This document shows, piece after piece, positions 11,030 to 19,443 of a stretch of DNA of 31,222 bases (position 1 is its first letter; every line of letters begins with the position of its first letter). The notes beneath the pieces were generated by a model, which saw nothing but the letters and a program-made list of their open reading frames with translations, was not told the origin of the DNA and ran no database searches. The DNA comes from Branchiostoma floridae (lineage: Eukaryota > Chordata > Leptocardii > Amphioxiformes > Branchiostomatidae): positions 22,068,503 through 22,099,724 of the forward strand of contig NC_049989.1 in the NCBI RefSeq assembly GCF_000003815.2, read 5' to 3'. Position numbers and translations under genes: made by a program.

Positions 11030-11330
11030 TCACCGAGCATGCCCCGTTACCACGGCGACGTGACATCACCCCGGTAACGACCCGCGGGGCTGATTTATGC
11101 CGTAATCAGCTGCGTCGAGCCGTGTGATTGGAGTTATCGAGAGCAGAAAATTAAATTCTGTCGAGGATCGTTTGTTTTTGCCGACGCGGCCGAACGTTCC
11201 CGCGTCAATGCTGATGAAAGCCGTTAGCTTCGCCGAGGGGAAAATCAGTCTCTCACTTGTTAGGGGATGTCGAACACGAACCTTTGAACACCTTTAGAGG
11301 CCGTCCCAGCGCAGTTCTGTGGTTCACAGA
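11030..11330. promoter_or_regulatory. CpG-rich candidate regulatory patch with an RFX X-box-like site
   Basis: This GC- and CpG-rich island sits in AT-rich non-coding sequence. It contains GTTACCACGGCGAC (11046-11059), close to the RFX X-box form GTTRCCNNGGYRAC. About 30 bases on is an inverted repeat GCTGATT / AATCAGC around TATGCCGT, which includes a Cdx/Hox-like TTTATG and an E-box CAGCTG. TCTCACTTGTTAGG occurs twice nearby. No coding frame fits. It could be an intronic enhancer or an alternative promoter; a GC-rich transposon remnant cannot be excluded. Confidence 0.35.
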
Positions 11331-12450
11331 CGTCTCACTTGTTAGGCCCTGTTCCCAATCCAAAATACTTATGGGATTCCAGTTAGATGTATGTGCTGAA
11401 TGGTTCTGAAAGTTCATTCTAGTAAAACTGGAAAACTTGAATCTGTCTATATTCTTTCTGTGAAACTGCGTGTATACAGGTTACAAAATTTCCCTCAAAC
11501 TTCATGTGGATCTTCCAGTCAAATGTAGATTTTGAGTCCAAGAACAAACGATTGAATTTCTTTGGCCCTATAAGGTTGTCGAGTCAGGGCCGTAGACGGA
11601 GCAATGAGGCGTTGAAAAATACATTAAAATCAGTTTTCATTTGGAGAGGTGAGAAAGTCGGGATGATTGACGGCAAAGCACTCTATAAATAGACTTGACT
11701 GTTCAGGCATGGCAATTTCAGTTGGAGGGTTTTTGGATGGATTTTTTCTTGGAAAATTGTGAAATTATGATAAAAATATATCAGACTGTTGAAATTTCGG
11801 TACTGATGCCTGCAGGCAATTGATTGATTGATTGGCTGATTGATTAATTGATCGTTAGAGCTTTACTATGCCTTTAGTACTAATAGGTGAGGTTAAATAA
11901 AGTGTCTTAAGATAATGGCATCATTTTTCTTACATTCCGTGCGAGGCAGGGCAGGAAAAATGACAGAGAGCTGCAGGAAGTTTGCTTCTCGTTACCCAAC
12001 TTCATCAGTGATGTTTCCTGGTGTTACAAGCTGGAAATGGTGAAGGTTGACCCAACATATGAAGTGATAGTTTGCCTTGTTATTTCTCAAATTGCATTTC
12101 CTGCAGAAAGTAAAATATATGCGTGTACAGTATGTGCGAACAGTTAGGTTCGTAGTTTCACTTAACCAGAAAATGGACAAATCTTTCACAAACATTTTGG
12201 TATACATAAGCAGCGCCTATCACCTTTTCAGCTCTTGGACCACACAGACCACTATATTAGGAGAGCTGGGCCACTGGTACATTTGTACATAGACATTATA
12301 TAGACCTTTGAGATCATTCCAGACCACCAATGTCAATTTTTTTCTATCTCTCAACAGTTTGTTTATTTATTTGGGCCTTTAGTTATTCATGAGGAGTCAA
12401 ATCAGGCTTCTAGCTGCTTTAGATTTTTCTACTCACAGCAAAAGAAAAAA

Positions 12451-13025
12451 ATGTTTGTTTGTTTGTTTGTTTGTTTGTTTGTTTGTTTACAGGTGGGCCC
12501 CACAAAGTGCATGCATGCACAGTACGGGCAGCTCGTATTACACCCTAAGGAGTGGCTGAATCTTGACCCTAATGTTTGTTTGTTTGTTTGTTTGTTTACA
12601 GGTGGGGCCCACGAAGTGCATGCCTGTACAGTACGAACAGCTCGTATTACACCCTGCGGAGTGGATGGATCCTGACCCTAATGTTTGTTTGTTTGTTTAC
12701 AGGTGGGGCCCACGAAGTGCATGCCTGTACAGTACGAACAGCTCGTATTACACCCTGCGGAGTGGATGGATCCTGACCCTAATGTTTGTTTGTTTGTTTA
12801 CAGGTGGGGCCCACGAAGTGCATGCCTGTACAGTACGAACAGCTCGTATTACACCCTACGGAGTGGATGGATCCAGACCCTAATGTTTGTTTGTTTGTTT
12901 GTTTGTTTGTTTACAGGTGGGGCCCACGAAGTGCATGCCTGTACAGTACGAACAGCTCGTATTACACCCTAAGGAGTGGATGGATCCTGACTCTAATGTT
13001 TGTTTGTTTGTTTGTTTGTTTACAG
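12451..13025 (+). repeat. Five ghost copies of the TPST splice acceptor plus exon start
   Basis: Each unit consists of a (GTTT)n run, ACAG, and about 75 nt nearly identical to the start of the TPST exon at 13026. Predicted acceptors put exon starts at 12493, 12602, 12703, 12804 and 12917, followed by the real one at 13026; intervals are 109, 101, 101, 113 and 109 bp and differ by multiples of four through the GTTT count. Ghost units end in ATCCTGACCCTAATGTTTG, while the functional exon reads GCGAATCCTGACGTTTTT, so the break probably lies where exonic CTGACGTTT resembles the GTTT tract. Unit 1 is the most diverged. The GTTT runs also serve as the pyrimidine tract of each acceptor. Confidence 0.9.
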
Positions 13026-13186
13026 GTGGGTCCAACGAAGTGCATGCCTGTACAGTACGAACAGCTCGTATTACACCCTAAGGAGTGGATGGAGCGAATC
13101 CTGACGTTTTTAGAGATTCCGTGGGACGAAGCCGTGCTGCATCATCAGGACTTCATCGGCAAGCCGGGAGGAGCGTCGCTATCAAA
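13026..13186 (+). CDS. TPST: Tyrosylprotein sulfotransferase, third-from-last coding exon
   Basis: TPST moves sulfate from PAPS to tyrosines of secreted and membrane proteins in the trans-Golgi. This exon begins after TTTACAG in phase 0 and encodes about 53 residues starting [18 protein letters not shown] and containing [13 protein letters not shown] and [10 protein letters not shown], a very close match to the C-terminal half of animal TPST1/2. It ends TCAAA before the donor GTGAGA (13187) in phase 2, so the lysine of SLSK is completed by the next exon. The exons for the N-terminal anchor, PAPS-binding loop and catalytic glutamate are not visible and must lie upstream of the window or in the 4307-4406 gap. 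Five damaged copies of its start precede it. The identification is firm; TPST1 and TPST2 cannot be told apart here. Confidence 0.93.
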
Positions 13187-14140
13187 GTGAGATCATGTTT
13201 CTATTGTAGAACTGTAGCATGAGACCCGGAGGGGAACTTAAGGGGGAGACCCAATGTGAGACCTTTGATGAAGCTGTCCTTATACCCCCATCACGAAAAT
13301 CGATCGGAAGACTAGTTTACGAGCTCTAAATGACATTTTCGTGAGTAAGACATCCAGTTTTCTCATGATCATCTGGCGATTTTTAGGGATTGCCTGCGAT
13401 TTTCAGGGGTTGTACGATGGTCGCAGTGCAGCCAAACATGTTCTTAACGTAAGCAACAAGTCGCAGGAGATCTTCGAGATCGCAGAGCTCGTTACCGAGT
13501 CGCAGATCGTGCGGTATTGGTCGACATTCGATTAATAGTCGTGCGTCAATCCAGCACAGACCTAGTGCAAATCAGATGGCGAATGCCTGTCAGTCGGGCG
13601 ACGTTCGGACGGCGTTCGCCCAACTTCGTTTGTACAAATATTGAATGTCTGGGAATGTGATGGTAATTCTGACATTGTGGCCCCTGTGGCAGTATGTAGG
13701 CTGCCTTTGTGACACAATTTCTTTTCTTTCGTCATTTCTAGTATGCCCGCGTATTCCATTAATTGGTTAAAAAGATAACGACAACAAAAGAAACAACATT
13801 TATTGATATCCTGCCTTTCTGTGAGGAACGTTTTGTGTTACCTTGTCCGCGGGCAAGAGGTCATGGGTGATTAATTATCATAGATTTATTCACAGACGAT
13901 CGCACAAGCCTTGCTCATATGTGACAGGGGAAGTTTTGAAGCGAAAATACTCATGACCATCTTAAGATCATTAAATAAGCTCACCTTCCTGCGATTGTGA
14001 AGTACGTCCGAAGATCGTATATCATGTGACAGGGGTTTTATGACATGTCTGTTTCCATGAGTGACCAGTAGCATGTATACAAAATGTAACTTTGTATTGT
14101 CTGTACCACACATCCCACGTCCACAGTTTGCCTTCAGGCA
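13187..14140 (+). other. TPST intron, 5' part
   Basis: Intron sequence after the GTGAGA donor. No gene is recognised; open frames here are short and unlike known proteins. The first 350 bp are CpG-containing and repeat the word TCGCAG several times (about 13420-13510), which may be an old transposon. Confidence 0.6.
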
Positions 14141-14507
14141 TGACCTTGCAGTTAAACAGATCTTACATTTGTTCTGAGAATACAAATTTGATAAAAACGG
14201 AAAAGTGCCATTTGTGAAAGGTCACGACCTTATACTTTCTATCCACTCAAGGTCAAGATGACTGCTTCTTTCTGTCCATTAAGGTCATCGCCAGTGCCCT
14301 TGCCATTCCTGTCAACTCTGACCTTTGAAAGTTGCAGGTTTTGTAAATGGGACCATGAAGGTCACAGCTCTTTATCTACTGCCCAGTCAAGGTCAAATTT
14401 ACCTATTCCAGAAGGTCATCAGCTGTGTCCTTGCCCTTCTCTGTGCAGTTTTGAAGGTCACGGGTTTATCAATAACAGGGGTTGACATGCTTGACCCCTA
14501 TGACCTC
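14141..14507. promoter_or_regulatory. Cluster of AAGGTCA nuclear-receptor half-sites in a TPST intron
   Basis: AAGGTCA (or its complement) occurs at 14141-14147 (-), 14218, 14249, 14281, 14319 (-), 14358, 14389, 14412 and 14454. The copies at 14247-14255 and 14387-14395 are the extended TCAAGGTCA bound by NR5A and ERR monomers. AAGGTC-AC-GACCTT at 14218-14231 is a perfect inverted repeat. Spacing between neighbours within the cluster is 23-42 bp. The sequence between sites is also loosely similar (TGTCC, TTGCC, CTGTGCAG), so this may be a degenerate minisatellite that carries the motif and not a selected enhancer. Confidence 0.45.
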
Positions 14508-14737
14508 CCATTTGTCGTCCTCCCGTGTGATTAGGTCGAGCATCATTCCATACTGCTGCCTTCTGGGAAATGATGTCAGCTCCTTCATCTGGCTTCCACC
14601 GAGTCGGGCCAAAACAATTTGATTTGTTGGTTCTCAGCTCTTAACCCTCTCAGCTATTAAATCACTGACTTCTCAAATCACCATCTTCCATCAAGTTGGC
14701 AGGAGAATAACGTTTGAAACTTTTCTTGTGTTTCCAG

Positions 14738-14936
14738 AATCGAGAGGTCGACTGACCAGGTGGTGAAGCCTGTGAACCTGGACGCGCTCACGTCGTGGGT
14801 CGGACACATGCCGGACGACGTCGTACGCGACATGCCGTACATTGCACCCATGCTGCAGCGACTCGGCTACGACCCACGCCAGAACCCACCCGACTACGGA
14901 AAACCCGACGCGGTCGTACTGGAAAACACGAAAAAG
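14738..14936 (+). CDS. TPST: Tyrosylprotein sulfotransferase, penultimate coding exon
   Basis: Begins after TGTTTCCAG with one base that completes the lysine codon of the previous exon, then encodes 66 residues: [20 protein letters not shown], then the [23 protein letters not shown] and [18 protein letters not shown] stretches. This matches the conserved region of animal TPSTs that lines the PAPS and substrate site and continues to the C-terminus. The donor is AAG/GTGGGT at 14937, leaving phase 0. The join SLSK + IERSTDQ restores the family consensus exactly, which fixes both splice sites. GC content and CpG are higher than in the surrounding intron, as expected for conserved coding sequence. 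Confidence 0.94.
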
Positions 14937-15033
14937 GTGGGTCATTGCTCAAGATTGAATCAGCAATGCTACGGTCGCTTTAATTAACGTACTTTTGAAT
15001 GTCGACATAACAACAGTTTTCATGTTCTTGAGC

Positions 15034-15265
15034 TGTAACGCTAGTTCCCCTTCATCCGCGGAGTCACCTATATCCGTTGCTTTTAGAAATGGTACTTATA
15101 TTATAATTAGGGGTATGAAGTCGACGGACGGTAGTTTTAAACTACAATATTTTGGACACATTACTAGTTGAAACCATCGTCGGTCCAGTTGATATCACTT
15201 AATACTGTGTGGGTAAACACAACGAATATCGGTTACCCTGCGGATAAAGGTGAAGTAGCGTTACA
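15034..15265. mobile_element. 232-bp MITE in the last TPST intron
   Basis: The left end TGTAACGCTAGTTCCCCTTC and onward to TCCGTTGC (15034-15080) pairs with the right end running from CAACGAATATCGGTTACCC to AGCGTTACA (15219-15265). The inverted repeats of about 45 bp are imperfect but clear. It has no coding capacity. A solo relative of the right end lies at 9551-9597. The target duplication is not obvious. Confidence 0.75.
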
Positions 15266-15649
15266 TTTAGTTTTAGATTATGTAAATCTCATTACTCTGT
15301 TATCTACAATGATAATGTAGCATGATAAAGATATTCATTTTGAACATTTTCAATCCGGGGCCGGCAGGGCAGCTTTTGCAAACAAAAATTGTGATATGAA
15401 AGGCTACAAAACACACAAGACTTTATAAGATCATTAATGAGCATAACTTATATATATTCCGTGAAGAAAAATTTCATTTTTCGTTCCTGCAAATATCCCC
15501 GCCAGGCCAGGATTTGAAAGCGTGACCAAAGCATAACTCAAGCAACTTGATAGATTTTATATTTGGAAATGACATCTCAGGCATCATCTACCACCTTTCA
15601 TCAGTGACTGAATTATTTCAGCTGACCACAGATGCCAACTGTAGTACAC

Positions 15650-16198
15650 TAGCACTGTTCTTACTGGTGCAAAAGCGCCTCCTATTGAGTGCAGTTAGGT
15701 CTGCAGTCTCATATGCCACTCATACCTTGTTTAGATGGTCCCCTACACAGCTATTGAAAGCATAGAAGGACTCAGTGGTACAGCAGCGCCTCCTACTGGG
15801 TAAAGTTGGCACTGCGGCCTCACTGATACTTATACATTGTATTTTGTTTGTTTTATTGTCTTCACTTCCATTTAAGGCACCGCAAACAATGAGGATTAAC
15901 TAAAACTGAATTGAACAGACAGGATGGTACTCATTGGTACAGAAGCACCACCTAGTGGATGCAGTTGGTACTGCAGTATCACTGTCACTGATACATTTTG
16001 TATTTTACTTTTGCTGTACTTTTATAACTCATGCTGTTGTTTTCCTCTCTCCACAGTTAATTGTACTAGATGGTGTTTATTGGTACAGAAGCACCATCTA
16101 GTGGGTGCAGTTGGTACTGCAGTTTCACTGTCACTGATCGATTTTGTATTTTACTGTTGCTGTACTTTACTCATGCTGTTGTTTTCCTCTCTCCACAG
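15650..16198 (+). repeat. Tandem array carrying duplicated last splice acceptor of TPST
   Basis: Four related units begin near 15650, 15767, 15922 and 16069. They share a core of the form TTGGTACAGAAGCACCACCT, AGTG, GCAGTTGGTACTGCAG and CACTGATACATTTTGTATTT. The last two are about 147 bp long and very similar, and both end in GTTTTCCTCTCTCCACAG/TTAA. The acceptor at 16198 serves the terminal exon. The ghost acceptor at 16056 would add 14 codons (beginning TTAATTGTACTAGATGG) and then reach TAG at about 16099, giving a shortened C-terminus. Confidence 0.85.
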
Positions 16199-16402
16199 TT
16201 AAAAGGGCAGGAGTACCAGTATAACCCAGACGCCCTGCCGGTCCAGGTCGCCATTCCCGGCCACCCTGGGGATGTGAACCCTCCCCTGGGGGATGCAGGG
16301 GAGGGGAAGGGGCAGATGGAAGCCCCGGGGGTGGGGGAGAACGCCCAGGAGCAGCCCCAGGGGGAGAAGAGGATGGATCATGTACCCGTCCCCCCTGCGT
16401 AG
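16199..16402 (+). CDS. TPST: Tyrosylprotein sulfotransferase, terminal coding exon
   Basis: Starts after CTCTCTCCACAG in phase 0, continuing ENTKK with LKGQEYQYNPDALPV, which corresponds to the conserved LKGxY segment near the end of vertebrate TPSTs. It then runs for about 50 residues of low-complexity tail rich in Gly, Pro, Glu and Gln (GEGKGQMEAPGVGENAQEQP) and ends VPVPPA followed by TAG at 16400-16402. This tail is longer than, and unlike, the short vertebrate one; it should face the Golgi lumen and is likely disordered. Together the three exons encode 187 residues of the C-terminal half. The acceptor is duplicated 142 bp upstream. Confidence in the reading frame comes from the exact phase match with the previous exon. 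Confidence 0.88.
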   Translation, partial: LKGQEYQYNPDALPVQVAIPGHPGDVNPPLGDAGEGKGQMEAPGVGENAQEQPQGEKRMDHVPVPPA

Positions 16403-17765
16403 TACTTACGTCATGAACTGTAGTTTCCAAGTGTCCTGTTCAAACAGCTGTCTATTTTGTCCACGTTCTGGTCGGGTTGAAGTTCAGAGTTCAGAGTTTA
16501 AAGTTAAAAAAAGGTTCACGACCAAGGTGTTCTGGAATGCGAGTGACCATATTTGGTGACTCTCAAAACCTGTCAGCATTTCCAAGGATTCTATCTACAT
16601 ACCATATTTGGTGACTTTCATAGCCCGTCGACATTTCCTGGAAGTGGAATTACCATATTTGGTCCCGGGGGAAGTTTTACCCGGAACCCACCACACCAGT
16701 AGGCACAGTCCTGATGGTGTCTGTAACCAGGAATATTAGCTTGGTGGGTTTGCTTGTTTCTAAGAGCCGAAGTTCTGCAATATAAGTCACAGTTTTCCAT
16801 GGCTGTCTTGATCAAAAAGTTCTGTAGCTTCTTTAGAAGTTACTTACCTTTAGTAGTTACATCAATTTTTTTTCGAGCACTGTACTTACAAGTTACCTTT
16901 CTTTTGTACACAAGCTCCAAGCTTTTTATGCCTCTATGACGAAGTTCTGTGAACTTTTACTTTTAAGTTACTTCTTACAGTGTTCTGACACTCAGTCATA
17001 TGTTTGTTCAGAAAATGTGCATTACAAATCTCCCAAGGAATATGCTTGGTTTTATACAGAAAGGTTATTTTAAAATGATACTGTACTTAAAAGGTGGCAG
17101 ATGATTTATAAGGTTTGAAAAAAGGTCAAGTTACTTGAATTTTATGGGCAATAATGTTGGTGAGCTTCTACCCGTTGCAAGTTGAAAGTTAGAACTATTT
17201 TTGGCTATCTACCACAATTTTCTGCATTTGTCCATGTTAACAAAGTTGTGTTATAGACATTTGCTCATACTTGCCACGTTTTTTATGTCCTAAGTTTTTG
17301 TCATCTTTTTTTCCTTCTTTTGTATATAGGATGAATCTATATGCTTAACATTATTTTACAGAGTTCATGTTCGGTACTTAGGGCAATATGTACATGTTAA
17401 TAAGTGTTTTAATGTTTTCTAACATATCTGTATTTACTGTATTTTTCTTAAGTGGTGAAAACAAGATGTTTATTTCATGTATCCCAGGCCGTAGTCATGC
17501 CAACCATAGAGCTGCTTTCAAGCAGATTTGGTCTTATCAAATTGTCCCAGTTATAAGACTCGACTTCCAAATGAAATGTGAAATATCAGCAGCAGATGTT
17601 AAATGGTGTTTGTCAAGGGGTTTTGAATGATAAAGTTTGAAACTCTGTGGTTTCAGGAAGGGTATCAAACCCAGTATTTTCTTGTAATTAATGTGGGTGA
17701 TGTGGAAGAGGCGGGGGGGGGGGATCTTCAGAAATGTTCTTATAACAGCCTTGACTTCAGCTAAT
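16403..17765 (+). other. Probable TPST 3' untranslated region and flank
   Basis: AT-rich sequence after the TPST stop without a convincing coding frame. The most plausible poly(A) signal I noticed is AATAAA at 18117-18122, so the 3' UTR could reach about 18140 and include the hairpin MITE. The first 260 bp hold three CArG boxes, listed separately. Confidence 0.4.
16547..16662. promoter_or_regulatory. Three perfect CArG boxes in a degenerate ~53-bp tandem repeat
   Basis: CCATATTTGG, which fits the SRF/MADS site CC(A/T)6GG, occurs at 16547-16556, 16602-16611 and 16653-16662. The flanking ACCATATTTGGTGACT and following CATTTCC are also repeated, so the sites sit in an old three-copy tandem repeat of 51-55 bp. 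They lie just after the TPST stop codon. Binding is plausible but untested. Confidence 0.5.
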
Positions 17766-17894
17766 CTCCAAGCAGATGTTGGGCTAGAAGTTGTAACATT
17801 TTCGGTGGCTGGGTTAAGTAGTTTAAAGTGTCGGATTTAATTAAAGGGGCATCTTGAAACGTAACAATTTTTAACTCCCAACATCTGCTTGGAG
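17766..17894. mobile_element. 129-bp hairpin MITE
   Basis: The 18-bp ends CTCCAAGCAGATGTTGGG (17766-17783) and CCCAACATCTGCTTGGAG (17877-17894) are perfect inverted repeats. Weaker pairing continues inward (GTTGTAACATT against AATTGTTAC on the other arm). No coding capacity. The RNA would fold into a stem if this is within the TPST 3' UTR. Confidence 0.75.
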
Positions 17895-18584
17895 TTCGGC
17901 TTCTCCCATTGAAGACTCCAATCAATCAATTAATCAAAAATGGTTTATTATATTACTCCAGCCCCTAGTGTTAACAGGAGTTGTACATGTTTGTACGGTG
18001 GGGGTTTTAAGGGGTTGTGATGGGGGGGAGGTTCAGTTTTAGGGGGGGGGTCTGCCTCTGTGTTCACCAATCATATCAGCTGTACAGGAGCCAGACTGGA
18101 GCGTTGCCATGGTGATAATAAAACTGGATTTTAGCAATTTTGCTGCATTGAGCTATCTTTTTTGCGTACTGTGACATTCTGCATCACTGCACCTGTTTAC
18201 TCTTTTCTTTATTCATTTACATAAGGCACCTATACCATATATACAGAGCCATGTACAGAAAAGAAATAACATATGCTTAAAACAACATGCCTAACTTCGG
18301 CTATTCAAAGCCACTCCAAGTTGTTAGTCCATAGATTTTAACAAAAGGAATGCTTATATGAAAAAGAAGGGGCCGGATCTAGTCCGACTCAAGTTTCCCA
18401 CCTGGCCCCTGGTTTAATCAATCTTGACCTGCTAAATATTTGCCCCACAAATGTGTAAGAACCAAGGAAATAAATTGTTTTGGCCCTAGTTGTACATGAC
18501 GTATACGGTAACTGACACATTCTTGACTACACCTGGTTTTTGAAGTAACGGTTTACAAGGGTCTACAATGTAGGCAGGACTTTT
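17895..18584. other. Intergenic region between TPST and the zinc-finger cluster
   Basis: Contains G-runs at 18000-18004, 18011-18014, 18022-18028 and 18042-18050 that could form a long-looped G-quadruplex on the plus strand, and AATAAA at 18117. No gene recognised. Confidence 0.45.
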
Positions 18585-18749
18585 GCACACTAAATGGGTA
18601 ACGAGGCAGAGAATGTGAACTTTCACCCCACGACATGTTCACCTTTCACCCCGTTGGTTCGGTGAGAGGACGCCAGCCGTATTTGTTTGTACGTACATAC
18701 ATAGTCATAACCTGATTGTGTAAAGGTACAAAATCACCCCTGGAAGCAG
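18585..18749 (+). promoter_or_regulatory. ZF1 promoter/leader exon with conserved splice donor
   Basis: This block aligns with 20895-21037 and with the split block 25390-25488 plus 28270-28283. Shared features in order: a word like AAATGGGTAA, GTGAACTTTC, TTCACCTTTCACC, GTTGGTTCG, GACGC, and finally GAAGCAG/GTAAGAAC with the donor at 18750. Similarity continues into the intron (TTATCGTGAAGCAGAG, ATGGTGTAT, then a G-tract). TTTCACCCC is present twice, 23 bp apart (18621, 18644). Conservation in three paralogs, always before the finger exon, marks it as promoter plus non-coding first exon. The transcription start is not determined. Confidence 0.65.
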
Positions 18750-19443
18750 GTAAGAACTCTGATCTGATGCTAAATAACTGTCTTATCGTGAAGCAGAGAA
18801 GCTTCAATTTACTTGCATGGTGTATGGGTCACATAAGGAGTCGGAATGTAATGAGGCTTTCGGGGTGAAAAACAGTAAAGGGGGGGGGGGGGCGAAACTA
18901 CACGTCACGTCATATTTCGAGACAAAACCGGTCCTTTCTGTTTAGAAAACCTCAGATTGTAAGAAGGGTGTCGTGTAATCATTAAGATGAAACTTTATAG
19001 AAGTATAGAAACCATGTGAAACCAAATCTAAAGGCCATGCATGCGTGGCTAACTTTGGGGAAATGCTTTGTATAGTAGGTGCATGGAACTATGACTGGGG
19101 AGGGGAGCAGTAAGGATGAGGGGGTCAGGTTTTAATTTTTAACGTCGTTAACAATGGGAGGCGGGGCAGTTGTAGCAGATTCCTATTTTTTCTGTCTTTG
19201 ATCAGCTGACAAAAATGTTTTCTTGATCCATCAGATTCTCAAAAAATAATCTCTTCAAAATTTTTATCTCTACAAGACTACAGACTACGCTGGCTATCTA
19301 GGAAGAATAATTTGCCAAGGGAGTTTTGCTACCAGATGGTTTGATCGGCCAGAGGAGAAATGCCAACTTAGCTTGGACGGACTCTCCTTGCCAATTTCTC
19401 ATTTTTTAGCCGAATAATTCTAGGATCTCCTCCTAAGGAGGAC

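Larger units (their letters stand above)
8709..12450 (+). other. Non-coding stretch upstream of the TPST exons, probably intron
   Basis: No convincing exon was found over 3.7 kb. Because the first visible TPST exon starts in phase 0 and the catalytic N-terminal exons are missing, at least the 3' part should be intron. Contents: a half inverted-repeat sequence like the 15034-15265 MITE at 9551-9597; a degenerate direct duplication at about 10386-10465 and 10612-10690 (shared TTTGCACTTTGG and TTTTGAAAAGGAT); a CpG-rich patch at 11030-11330; and a GATT simple repeat at 11820-11857. Confidence 0.5.

Noticed and set aside
8709-12450. Upstream TPST catalytic exons
   Set aside because: Looked for the PAPS-loop and MYxQCM regions in this stretch; none was found, so the N-terminal exons are left unassigned.
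12451-12972. Overlapping frames full of VCLFVCLF in the TPST acceptor array
   Set aside because: They translate the GTTT microsatellite; only the phase-0 exon at 13026 is supported as coding.
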